The notes under the pieces were generated by a model. It saw nothing but the letters and a program-made list of their open reading frames with translations, was not told the origin of the DNA and ran no database searches. Both the position numbers and the translations under genes were made by a program. A stretch of 64,000 bases of DNA. It comes from Pseudorhizobium banfieldiae (GTDB taxonomy: Bacteria > Pseudomonadota > Alphaproteobacteria > Rhizobiales > Rhizobiaceae). Where the stretch lies: the NCBI RefSeq assembly GCF_000967425.1, contig NZ_FO082820.1:4023501-4087500 (forward strand), given 5' to 3'. Numbering within the stretch: the first letter of the stretch is position 1; each line of letters begins with the position of its first letter. Positions 54,314 through 62,100 of the stretch are shown one piece after another.

Positions 54314-54613
54314 TCAGCGTTGGTCAGTTTCCAGCAAGATCCTCAGCCGCCTAATCTCGTCAGCACACTTCAGCATGACGACCGCCGACAGCACCTCCGG
54401 CATCTCCGGAGCCTGTGCCTTCATCTTCTCAAGGTTAGCGGTGACGTCGTAGGTCAGCGGCAACACGCGCTCTTTCGTGGCTAGGAGATCACGTTGCGCC
54501 TGGATGGTAGCGGCGGCACGCTCGATTAGCCGCACGCGCTCGAATGACGTCAGTGTTCCGATCTGATTGGCAGCCCGGAAAAGTTCGGCGATGAATTCAG
54601 TCGTGCTGCTCAT
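54314..54613 (-). CDS. Small helical protein, member 2 of the unnamed family
   Basis: The 99-residue product MSSTTEFIAELFRAANQIGT then LTSFERVRLIERAAATIQAQ ends ADEIRRLRILLETDQR. It matches member 1 at both ends (TEFIAEL-RAAN and EIRRLRIL), with a variable middle. Its start lies within the 3' end of the zinc-ribbon gene (17-nt overlap), so the two are cotranscribed. Confidence 0.75.
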   Translation of the reverse strand: MSSTTEFIAELFRAANQIGTLTSFERVRLIERAAATIQAQRDLLATKERVLPLTYDVTANLEKMKAQAPEMPEVLSAVVMLKCADEIRRLRILLETDQR

Positions 54614-54863
54614 TGCTTCTTTGTCGCTCCACCCAACCTCCCGCCATGATCCTCGCGTTCTTCTCCCCGCACAAGGTGCAGCGGAAGCGAGGCGACAGTT
54701 CCTTGAGGCTGCTGTAGGCGCCCGCCTGCTCCAAATATTCCCTTGCTATGTCCTTCACCACGCCGCAGCTCTGGCACTCAATCGCAAAGTAGGCGTGGTG
54801 CGGGATCTGGTAGAGGGCCCATGTCTGGAGCAGGGGAGTGGGAATGAAGCGGCGCTCGTGCAT
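54597..54863 (-). CDS. Small zinc-ribbon-like protein
   Basis: The 88-residue protein has two CxxC pairs (IECQSCGVV and FRCTLCGEKN), forming a probable zinc ribbon, with a linker of about 32 residues between. The C-terminus is NARIMAGGWVERQ. A decayed copy lies at 52,905. It overlaps member 2 of the unnamed family, implying a joint role. DNA or RNA binding is possible but not shown. Confidence 0.7.
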   Translation of the reverse strand: MHERRFIPTPLLQTWALYQIPHHAYFAIECQSCGVVKDIAREYLEQAGAYSSLKELSPRFRCTLCGEKNARIMAGGWVERQRSNEQHD

Positions 54864-55190
54864 GGCGGTTATCTCGATTGGAGCCGCCGCATCGGTCAGA
54901 GGTTTGCCCGCGCCGCCATCGGGTGAGGGATGAATTGGCTCGGCCGCACGTGAACGTCAAGAGAACATCCGGGACGGATTTCGCGCGCGGCTGCGCATTT
55001 TGCGCTTGGTCCGCTCTGACCGGGCACGTTCACCCAGAAGAAATTGCACCAAAACTATCCAGCTCGCGCGTGAAAGTGGATGACGCATTAAGAGCCAAGC
55101 AAGCATTGCAAGTTTTCGCACGTTGCCTTCTGTCCAATTACCATCAATTACCATCCGCTAAATTTCGGGATGTGGATTAAGGAGCCTCAC
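54864..55190. other. No gene recognised
   Basis: The 327-nt region upstream of the MucR-type gene has no convincing frame. It holds the MucR leader with an AAGGAG ribosome site at 55,179-55,184. Confidence 0.5.
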
Positions 55191-55628
55191 TTGTCCAGCT
55201 TAGACACCGACATTGACGATTTGCTCGTTCTCACGACCGATATCGTATCCAGCTACGTATCAAATAATGTTGTGCCTGCAGCTGATCTGCCGAGGCTCAT
55301 TCAGACAGTTCACGGCTCACTCACCGGACTCGGTATGAAAGCGGAAGAGGTCAAGACAGAAGCACCAGAACCCGCTGTTCCAATCAAGAAGTCAATCAAA
55401 CCTGACATGATTACGTGCCTGGAGTGCGGGAAAGGCTTCAAGTCGCTCCGGAGACACTTGAATACCCATCACGACCAGAGTCCTGATGAGTATCGTGCAA
55501 GGTGGTCGTTGCCTGCCGATTATCCGATGGTCGCGCCACAATATTCTGAAGCGAGATCGTCTCTGGCAAAGCGGATGGGTCTCGGACAGCGCCGAACGAA
55601 GGTCGGTAAAAAGCGGAAGGGCGCTTAG
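55191..55628 (+). CDS. Ros/MucR-family zinc-finger regulator
   Basis: The product of about 145 residues is taken to start at TTG ([20 protein letters not shown]), 6 nt after AAGGAG; an ATG seven codons upstream is less well placed. The zinc finger is [20 protein letters not shown] (Cys76, Cys79, His89, His93), then the family block [20 protein letters not shown]. MucR proteins are nucleoid-type silencers and regulators in Rhizobiales. Most chromosomal Ros/MucR lack the second Cys position seen here. Confidence 0.9.
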   Translation: MSSLDTDIDDLLVLTTDIVSSYVSNNVVPAADLPRLIQTVHGSLTGLGMKAEEVKTEAPEPAVPIKKSIKPDMITCLECGKGFKSLRRHLNTHHDQSPDEYRARWSLPADYPMVAPQYSEARSSLAKRMGLGQRRTKVGKKRKGA

Positions 55629-55849
55629 GCTCCCGGTCGGCAGACGTCGCGGCGGTCAACCAGGGCCTCCGGGACGTTGCGGTGACACTTCGGGCTAACC
55701 CAAATGTTAAGTAGCCAGAATCCCTGACAGAAGTTGTCGTGGTCAGTCAGCCCCTGCCACAAGCGGTAGTCCTTACGCCGGTTCCTGAGACACCCGACTA
55801 CGCCTACACCTGAACCGCCCCGGCTTTGCCGGAGACCGTTTGGTTTAAG

Positions 55850-56755
55850 TTATGCGGCCATAGCTGGTGCGTCCAGCATGGCGTAGTATCGTTCTTCTGC
55901 CTCTGCTGGCGGAATATTCCCGATGGGTTGCAGAAGACGGCGGTGGTTGAACCAGTCGACCCATTCGAGCGTGGCGAACTCCACGGCTTCGAAGTTGCGC
56001 CATGGTCCTCGCCGATGAATGACCTCGGCCTTGTAAAGACCGTTGATCGTTTCGGCGAGAGCATTGTCGTAACTGTCGCCAACGCTTCCGACAGACGGCT
56101 CGATGCCTGCCTCCGCCAGCCGTTCGGAATAGCGAATGGACACATATTGCGAGCCGCGGTCGGAATGATGAACCAGCCCGCCACGTTTGACGGGCCGCCG
56201 ATCATGAAGCGCCTGGTCGAGGGCATCGAGCACAAAGCCCGCATGGGCTGTTCGGCTTGCCCGCCAGCCGACGATGCGGCGGGCGAAGGCATCGATGACA
56301 AAGGCCACGTAAACGAAGCCCTGCCAGGTCGCGACATAGGTGAAATCGGATAACCACAGCATGTTCGGCGCTGGAGCGAAGAACTGTCGGTTCACCCGGT
56401 CTAACGGGCATGGAGCGGACTTGTCCGTCACGGTGGTTTTGACTGGCTTGCCGCGAATGACGCCTTGAAGCCCCATCACTCTCATAAGCCGAGCGACGGT
56501 GCAGCGGGCGATGTCGTAACCTTCTCGCTGCAACTGCCGCCAGACTTTCCGCACGCCATAGACCTGGAAATTCTCATTAAACACCCGGCGTATCTCGATC
56601 TTCATGGCCATGTCGCTCCGGGCACGGGCCGACAAGCGATCCACGTCCGTGCGCTTGGCGAGGACCTCATAATAGGTGGACGGGGCAATCGGCAGCAGTC
56701 TGCAGATAGGCTCGACCCCGAGCACCGAGCGGTGTTCGTCGATGAAGCAAATCAT
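55850..56755 (-). CDS. IS3-family transposase OrfB
   Basis: The 301-residue DDE enzyme has an N-terminal HTH_21-like region, then Asp in [20 protein letters not shown], Asp in [20 protein letters not shown] and Glu in [15 protein letters not shown]. It overlaps orfA by 4 nt (ATGA), the usual site for programmed frameshifting or coupling to make OrfAB. Confidence 0.95.
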   Translation of the reverse strand: MICFIDEHRSVLGVEPICRLLPIAPSTYYEVLAKRTDVDRLSARARSDMAMKIEIRRVFNENFQVYGVRKVWRQLQREGYDIARCTVARLMRVMGLQGVIRGKPVKTTVTDKSAPCPLDRVNRQFFAPAPNMLWLSDFTYVATWQGFVYVAFVIDAFARRIVGWRASRTAHAGFVLDALDQALHDRRPVKRGGLVHHSDRGSQYVSIRYSERLAEAGIEPSVGSVGDSYDNALAETINGLYKAEVIHRRGPWRNFEAVEFATLEWVDWFNHRRLLQPIGNIPPAEAEERYYAMLDAPAMAA

Positions 56756-57081
56756 CGCTTCAGTGGGCGGTCGAGCTCCGCCCGGGCAAAATACGCCGAG
56801 GCTTTCCGTAGAATCTCATTCGCCTGACGAAGTTCGCGGTTCTCCCGCTCCAGAGCCTTCATCTTCTGCGCTACGTCACTCGGCAAACCTGCACGCTTGC
56901 CGCTGTTGACCTCGGCCTTCTTCACCCATTCATGGAGGGTATGCGCCGAGCAGCCGATCTTGGCCGATATCGATGATACCGCCGCCCAGCGCGATGAGTA
57001 TTCGGCTTCATGTTCCGTCACCATCCGAACGGCGCGGGCGCGGACTTCAGGAGAAAATTTGTTCGTCGTTTTGCTTGTCAT
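56752..57081 (-). CDS. IS3-family OrfA
   Basis: The 109-residue protein has a helix-turn-helix ([20 protein letters not shown], then [20 protein letters not shown]) and a C-terminal leucine zipper ([20 protein letters not shown]). It supplies DNA binding for the OrfAB transposase. Confidence 0.94.
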   Translation of the reverse strand: MTSKTTNKFSPEVRARAVRMVTEHEAEYSSRWAAVSSISAKIGCSAHTLHEWVKKAEVNSGKRAGLPSDVAQKMKALERENRELRQANEILRKASAYFARAELDRPLKR

Positions 57082-57277
57082 AGACCCTACTTCTCACGAG
57101 TTGGGGTCTCCGGCAAAGCCGGCGCGGTTCAACCTATGTCAATGAGCGTCGCGTGATTGTCGATCCCAAGACCTACACCGTGGTTCAGGTCGTAGACTGA
57201 TCGCCGAACCAAAAAGACTAAAGGCGCCCGGCGCGATGCTCCGGGGGGTCTTTGCTCGCAACTGCCGACTATGAAAA

Positions 57278-57299
57278 ACGCCCCGCCGAAGCGGGGCGT
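57278..57299 (-). terminator. Intrinsic terminator of csbD
   Basis: Arms ACGCCCCGC / GCGGGGCGT with a CGAA tetraloop are followed on the minus strand by TTTTTCAT. It lies 6 nt after the csbD stop codon. Confidence 0.85.
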
Positions 57300-57304
57300 G
57301 ATAG

Positions 57305-57508
57305 TCACCAGGTCTGACGACCATACCAGTCGTCCACATCCCGACGGGCCTGATCCTTTTCATAGCCGTACCGCTCCTGAATCTTGCCTTCGAGCTGGTC
57401 ACGCTTGCCTTCGATCCGGTCGAGGTCATCATCAGTGAGCTTGCCCCACTGTTCCTTGACCTTGCCTTTCATCTGCTTCCAGTTTCCTTCGACGCGGTTC
57501 CAATCCAT
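57305..57508 (-). CDS. CsbD-family stress protein
   Basis: The 67-residue product MDWNRVEGNWKQMKGKVKEQ then WGKLTDDDLDRIEGKRDQLE ends KIQERYGYEKDQARRDVDDW. This is a textbook CsbD/YjbJ sequence. A GGAGGAAGA site sets the start. CsbD proteins are general stress proteins with no known catalytic role. Confidence 0.93.
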   Translation of the reverse strand: MDWNRVEGNWKQMKGKVKEQWGKLTDDDLDRIEGKRDQLEGKIQERYGYEKDQARRDVDDWYGRQTW

Positions 57509-57783
57509 GGATCTTCCTCCGTTTGGACAATTGCGATTATCAACGCGTAGTCCGGAGATTGGTTCGTTGCACGTCGGTACGGGCTCTTGGAAGATCAGAG
57601 ATCCTCCGGCTTTGCTCCCTCCTGCATTTGGTAGAGCCTTCCAAGGGCGAGTCTTTACACGGCGCCGCTCAGCGAGGTTGTGCAACTGGCCTTCGTGGCG
57701 GACGAGGGTCATGGCAACATCGCCAGGAACGAATTCCGATGCTCACGGTTCGATTGGGTCGTTCCGTGACTAGGAGGCTCGAT

Positions 57784-57933
57784 ATGCCCAATACTGACAA
57801 GAACACGCAGCAGGACCAGAAGAAGGCCGGCCAGGCGGCAAGCCAGTCCTCCGGGAAGGAGAAGGGCCGTCCAGCTGACGCCGGCCAGAAGTCGGCCACC
57901 GAGCCAGACCAGGTGAAAGACCTCAAGCATTGA
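57784..57933 (+). CDS. Small hydrophilic protein of 49 residues
   Basis: A CTAGGAGG site precedes MPNTDKNTQQDQKKAGQAAS, followed by a Lys/Gln/Ala/Gly-rich disordered sequence ending DQVKDLKH. It resembles small hydrophilic stress proteins often found next to CsbD in Rhizobiales. It has no fold-defining motif. Confidence 0.7.
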   Translation: MPNTDKNTQQDQKKAGQAASQSSGKEKGRPADAGQKSATEPDQVKDLKH

Positions 57934-57967
57934 TCGAAGCGCTCGGGGTGGGGCTTCGGCCCCACCT

Positions 57968-58284
57968 TCATTCGCGCCGCACTTCTATCTCCGTCCCCGT
58001 ATCCAGGATGATATGCAGGTCCCGGATCATGCCGGTAGCTGTTAGCAGCGCTTCACGCACCTCCTGCAGACTCGTTGCCTGCAGGCCTCGCGCTGCCACC
58101 ATCACCTGCAGATCTACGATCTTGTCGGCATCGCCTGTAGCGATGGAATCCCGATTGTCTCTCGCATGTCCCTGATGGTCGTGACCGCGCGCTCGAACAG
58201 GCGTCGGCGCTCAAAGCTGCCCAGCTTCTCAACCTCATTTGCCGCCCGAACGAGCTCTACGACAAATTCGGTGACCGCGCTCAT
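57968..58284 (-). pseudogene. Member 3 of the unnamed family, frameshifted
   Basis: The first frame reads MSAVTEFVVELVRAANEVEK then LGSFERRRLFERAVTTIRDM and ends early at TRS. After a one-base shift near 58,155 the frame resumes DSIATGDADKIVDLQVMVAA and runs to LHIILDTGTEIEVRRE at 57,968. The repaired length, about 104 residues, matches members 1 and 2. The ATG overlaps the stop of the upstream gene by one base. Confidence 0.7.
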
Positions 58285-58619
58285 CAGTCGAAATCTCCGA
58301 TCCGTCCAGCTCTGTAGATGATAACAGGAGGTCCGAGTTCGCCTACAGACGGCTCGGCGTGTCTGACCCAGGCCACAACTCCAACGCTGGAATTTTCCAA
58401 CTCCTTCGCGCGCCGCACCGCCTCTTCCTGAGAAGCTGCCTGTGTGGGCTGCAGTGCCGGTACCGTTTGTCCCCGCTCGTCATCTCGAAAGGCCAAATAG
58501 AAGAAGCTGTGATTGAGGCCTGGCACGCATCGAATCTCCGGTGGCCCCAATTCACTTAGAGTGATGTTCGCCGGTGTCGACCCGTGAAATTCGTCCACAT
58601 CAGGAACGGACTGCCACAC
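58284..58619 (-). CDS. Hypothetical protein of 111 residues
   Basis: The product starts with GTG (MWQSVPDVDEFHGSTPANIT) inside the 3' end of the recombinase gene. It contains FFYLAFRDDERGQTVPALQP, a helix EEAVRRAKELENSSVGVVAW and LGPPVIIYRAGRIGDFD. No family is recognised. It is translationally coupled to member 3 of the unnamed family (TGATG). Confidence 0.6.
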   Translation of the reverse strand: MWQSVPDVDEFHGSTPANITLSELGPPEIRCVPGLNHSFFYLAFRDDERGQTVPALQPTQAASQEEAVRRAKELENSSVGVVAWVRHAEPSVGELGPPVIIYRAGRIGDFD

Positions 58620-59373
58620 CTCGTTTTGGTGTGGCGGAACGGTTCAAGTCCAGACTGCCACACCTTCGAAAAGATGTAGCATCGCCAATAACTTGAACTC
58701 TATGTTCGGAAGGGGTGGAGGCCTCGCCCGGAATCGAACCGGGGTGCCAGGTTTTAGCTTCCTCAGCGATGCGCTTGGAAAGGCGGGATAGGGTGGACCT
58801 GGAGCAACCTGTTGCAGCTATGATCCGGCTCCAGCTTCTGCCTTCCCGAAGCATGTTCATGATTTCCGCGTTCCGTTTGGTGTCCTCAGGGCGTCCTTTG
58901 TAGGCTCCCGCGTCCTTCGCTTTGGCAATGCCTTGCGACTGACGACGGCGGCGGTCCTCATAGTCTTTCCTGGCAATCGCTGCCAACATGTCCAGCATCA
59001 TGCCGTTGATGGCGTCCAGCATTCGGCTTTGAATGTCGTCGCCTGAGGCTGTGGCCATTCCCCAGGATGTTGGAAGGTCTAGCGCCACTACCTTGACGCG
59101 CCGCGTCCGAATCTCATCCTTGAGTCGTTCCCAGTCCTCCGCGTTCAATCGGCTGAGGCGGTCCACCTGCTCCACCAGAAGAACGTCACCTGGGGTGCAA
59201 TCCCCCAGGAGGCGGAACAACTCAGGTCTCTTGAGAGACGCGCCGCTCTCGTTCTCAGTATAGGTGGCGGCGATCTTCAGGCCGCGCTCTTCCGTGAAGC
59301 GGCGGAGGTCTTCATTGGCACGTGTCGCGTCCTGGTCTTTGGTGCTGGCGCGAAGGTAGGCACGGATGAACAT
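58600..59373 (-). CDS. Serine recombinase (resolvase/invertase family)
   Basis: The 257-residue protein has a resolvase domain (RAYLRASTKDQDATRANEDL, catalytic Ser10; VEQVDRLSRLNAEDWERLKD) and a short linker. A helix-turn-helix follows (about 170-195, SWSRIIAATGCSRSTLSRLS). After residue 195 the frame runs through a tRNA 3'-end-like sequence (GSIPGEASTPSEHRV) and 35 more codons. This tail is unusual and suggests the gene end was replaced by recombination at an attachment site. Confidence 0.9.
   Translation of the reverse strand: MFIRAYLRASTKDQDATRANEDLRRFTEERGLKIAATYTENESGASLKRPELFRLLGDCTPGDVLLVEQVDRLSRLNAEDWERLKDEIRTRRVKVVALDLPTSWGMATASGDDIQSRMLDAINGMMLDMLAAIARKDYEDRRRRQSQGIAKAKDAGAYKGRPEDTKRNAEIMNMLREGRSWSRIIAATGCSRSTLSRLSKRIAEEAKTWHPGSIPGEASTPSEHRVQVIGDATSFRRCGSLDLNRSATPKRGVAVRS
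58716..58743 (-). other. tRNA 3'-end-like attachment sequence inside the recombinase gene
   Basis: On the minus strand the sequence reads CCCGG-TTCGATT-CCGGG (a perfect 5-7-5 T-arm), then CGAGGCC-T-CCA, a complete acceptor 3' strand with discriminator base and CCA. The rest of a tRNA is absent. This is the typical footprint of integration into a tRNA gene. The tRNA identity (Cys or another tRNA) is not determined. Confidence 0.7.
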
Positions 59374-59384
59374 CAGGAACCCAT

Positions 59385-59451
59385 CGGTCTGATTAGTGTG
59401 GTTCGATATTAAGCGGTCTGCTTTGTGTTGTCAATCGGTCTTTATCGAACC
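59385..59451. promoter_or_regulatory. Possible res/operator site upstream of the serine recombinase
   Basis: Three CGGTCT(G/T) repeats at 59,385, 59,414 and 59,436 and an inverted pair GGTTCGAT / ATCGAACC (59,400-59,407 and 59,444-59,451) lie just upstream of the recombinase start. Resolvase genes often have their recombination site there. Confidence 0.5.
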
Positions 59452-60005
59452 GGAGGAAGATGGGTTCTCTGAAGGTGTACCTTACTGGTACCGGCGTTCA
59501 GTCCCGCTTCTATTGCGGTCAGAGTGAGTAATGCGAGTGGCTTCAACGGCAACAAGGGAAGGCGCGCCTTTTTCTCACGGTATCTCCAAGTCGACAAGGT
59601 TCAGGGAGATGAGGAGTGGCGGCGGAACGCACCCGACTAACGCGAGATTATTGGAACTCATTTAAGGGAAGAGGACGAGGCGTACCAGCCCGTAAATCGA
59701 GCCAAGTTGAAACGGAGCCTGCCTATGCGGTCCTAGGGGTGCAAATTGCACACCTCTGAGTTCCGGGAGACTTTGGCCAAGAGAGGGTTTAATGCCCGCA
59801 AGGCTATGAGGAGGCCGACGGAGCTTCTCATTTTATCGAGGCACGCGGATAGCTAGTGAAGAGGGAGTGAACAACCTTGGCTAGAAGTCGGGACTCGGCT
59901 GAATATCGCTTAGCGGCCGGTGATGGGTTGACATGTTTATGCATGGTTGCCTCTTCCAGGTATCCTCACTAGCATTGCGATCAGTGGCTTGGGGGAGAAG
60001 CAGGG
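59452..60005. other. Intergenic stretch without recognised gene
   Basis: About 550 nt between the divergent recombinase and helicase genes hold only short frames. A TTGACA near 59,928 could be part of the helicase promoter, but no matching -10 element is clear. Confidence 0.45.
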
Positions 60006-61940
60006 GTGGAGCGGCGTTTCATATCCTCATCGATTGATCAACTCGAAGAGACCTTAGAGAACGCCATCAAGGCAAAGGATAAAGCTACCATCGTGGCAGT
60101 CGCGCAAGAGTTGACCTTTCGGCGCGTCCCCCGTGCTCGTGACTTGGCAAGGCGCATATTAGACCTGCGTTCAAAACCAAAAGAGCCGCAGGCCGGTACA
60201 CGACTACGGCCATCTGAGGCCGCTCCTCAAGCTAAAACTCAGCCTCAGCGGAAGAACGGGAGAGCGCCAACCGGGGAACAGCAAAAGGCAATAGATGCCT
60301 TCCTTACGGGCGGCTCACTACGCATCAACGCATATGCAGGGACAGGTAAAACCTCCACCTTGGAGCTGTTGGCACACAATACCAATCGGCGCGGCCAATA
60401 TATCGCATTCAACAAGAGTATCGTACTGGAAGCCAGGGAACGGTTCCCCGCCACAGTCGATTGCTCTACGACACACAGTTTAGCATTCAGGTCCACGCCA
60501 CAAGCGTATAAAGCAAATATCAAAAAGATGACGGAAAAGGTGAGCTCCCAACAGCTAGCCGAAATCCTCTGTTTTAAGAAGGCTTGGCGCGTTGACCGTG
60601 ACCACAGTCTGCAACCTCGGTCCCAAGCGTTTCTCATTCTAGAGACAATCAAGCGCTTCGCGCAAAGCTCAGACGACATCATCACCTCGAACCATGTGCC
60701 TCAGCACGGCTCCCTTCTGACTGCTTCAGAAGACACGCTAAAGGTGGTGGCTGACTTTGCTCAAAGGGGCGCTCAGCATGTTTGGGATCGAATGTGCAAT
60801 CCAGACGACCCCATGCCGCTCGGGCACGATGGCTACCTAAAGCTCTGGGCGCTCTCGAAGCCGCAGATGGCGGCAGACTTCATTTTGCTTGATGAGGCGC
60901 AAGATACGAATCCGGTAGTTCTTGAAGTCCTACGGCAGCAAAGCGCCCAACTCATCTATGTTGGGGATCGCTACCAACAAATCTACGAATGGCGCGGGGC
61001 CGTGAATGCTATGGAAGGCATCGATACCGACCACACAGTTCGGCTAACCCAATCGTTTAGATTTGGTCCAGAAATCGCCGCTGGAGCCTCTCGTCTCCTT
61101 AGCTTGCTCGGGGAACAGACCCCGCTGTTTGGCAATCCCGCTAAGACAAGCCGAATTGGCCCCTGTGATCCCGATGCCGTCTTGGCGCGAACCAATGCGT
61201 CTGTGATGACTGCACTCATTGAAGCCTTGAATGCTGGCAAGGCTCCTCACCTCGTTGGCGGGCCAGGCGAGCTTATGGAGATGCTCAAGGGTGTCCAAGA
61301 CCTTAGGAACGGGACACCTAGTACGGTTCCAGACTTTTTTGGGTTTGAGAATTGGGAACAAGTGGTTGCCTTCTCAAGGACCGCTGAGGGCGAACATTTG
61401 GTGACATTCGTCAACCTTGTGGAATCTCGGGGAGAAAGGCAACTGATGTGGGCGTTGAATCGCTCGGTGAAGGAGGAGGACGCCAATATAATCCTGTCTA
61501 CCGCCCACAAAGCGAAAGGTCGAGAGTGGGAAAACGTTCGCTTAGCCGAAGATTTTATGAAAACAAGGCCGGCCAGATTGAATGGCTCTGCCACCCAACA
61601 GGCGAAGGAGACCAGAGGTAAGGAGGCGAAAGAAAGAGACGCTGAGCTGCGCTTGTTCTATGTCGCCCTAACGCGGGCTAAAGGTTCCGTCGAGGTGCCT
61701 CCACCTCTGTTGGAATCACTCGGTCTGACCGGTACGCCGGGAAAGAACGTCCCCTCCGAACCGGCTTCGGTAACCCGTCCGCATCAAATCCCACAGGCTA
61801 CCAAACCGACAACAGAATGGTGTCCCCCTACTGATTGGAAGCCGAAGACCGTCCAACCGCCGCCGCCTTCGCGCCCACAGCCCTCAAGCCCTCAACGGCC
61901 CGCAAAGCGAGGTTTTTTCAGCCGTCTCTTCGGAGGCTAG
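60006..61940 (+). CDS. UvrD/FBH1-like superfamily 1 helicase
   Basis: The 644-residue protein has an N-terminal helical region (1-85) and then a full SF1A helicase core. It has Walker A INAYAGTGKTSTLE (107-120), LLDEAQD (294-300), GDRYQQIYEWRG (320-331), SFRFG (350-354), STAHKAKGREWENV (498-511) and FYVALTRAKG (551-560). This arrangement, without the large 1B/2B accessory domains, matches FBH1-like helicases rather than classical UvrD. The tail is Pro-rich and ends GFFSRLFGG. It starts with GTG and is encoded upstream of an HNH nuclease and a caspase-like gene. It may unwind or displace DNA or RecA filaments in defence or mobile-element maintenance. Confidence 0.85.
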   Translation: MERRFISSSIDQLEETLENAIKAKDKATIVAVAQELTFRRVPRARDLARRILDLRSKPKEPQAGTRLRPSEAAPQAKTQPQRKNGRAPTGEQQKAIDAFLTGGSLRINAYAGTGKTSTLELLAHNTNRRGQYIAFNKSIVLEARERFPATVDCSTTHSLAFRSTPQAYKANIKKMTEKVSSQQLAEILCFKKAWRVDRDHSLQPRSQAFLILETIKRFAQSSDDIITSNHVPQHGSLLTASEDTLKVVADFAQRGAQHVWDRMCNPDDPMPLGHDGYLKLWALSKPQMAADFILLDEAQDTNPVVLEVLRQQSAQLIYVGDRYQQIYEWRGAVNAMEGIDTDHTVRLTQSFRFGPEIAAGASRLLSLLGEQTPLFGNPAKTSRIGPCDPDAVLARTNASVMTALIEALNAGKAPHLVGGPGELMEMLKGVQDLRNGTPSTVPDFFGFENWEQVVAFSRTAEGEHLVTFVNLVESRGERQLMWALNRSVKEEDANIILSTAHKAKGREWENVRLAEDFMKTRPARLNGSATQQAKETRGKEAKERDAELRLFYVALTRAKGSVEVPPPLLESLGLTGTPGKNVPSEPASVTRPHQIPQATKPTTEWCPPTDWKPKTVQPPPPSRPQPSSPQRPAKRGFFSRLFGG

Positions 61941-62100
61941 CGCGGCCTGTTCCGCAGAAGAGATGCGAGGCGCAGTCGCTCAGTTCAGCTAAAATGAGCG
62001 CTCGCCAGCTGGCGTCAAGGGTCTCGCTCTTGCTACAAAAGCACCTCTCTTCGTTCTCGACGCTGAGCTTCGTGCGGCCATACCTAGGACGCGAGGGCGT

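Larger units (their letters stand above)
55811..57131 (-). mobile_element. Intact IS3-family element (IS51/IS407-like) with 3-bp duplication
   Basis: The left end is TGAACCGCCCCGGCTTTGCC plus GGAGACC and the right end, read inward, TGAACCGCGCCGGCTTTGCC plus GGAGACC. ACC flanks both ends, the 3-bp duplication expected for IS3. It carries orfA and orfB on the minus strand. Confidence 0.93.
55724..57200 (+). pseudogene. DUF1236-type gene split by IS3
   Basis: The left part encodes VVVVSQPLPQAVVLTPVPET plus PDYAYT to 55,810, and the right part (57,135-57,200) [20 protein letters not shown] plus D and stop. Joining them after removing the IS and one copy of the ACC duplication restores an open frame homologous to the C-terminus of the gene at 16,493. 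A TAG at 55,712 cuts the frame upstream, and no signal peptide or glycine zipper is found, so the gene was already or is now truncated. Confidence 0.8.

Noticed and set aside
58716..58743. Complete tRNA gene
   Set aside because: Only the T-arm and acceptor 3' strand are present; D- and anticodon arms cannot be folded from the adjoining recombinase sequence.
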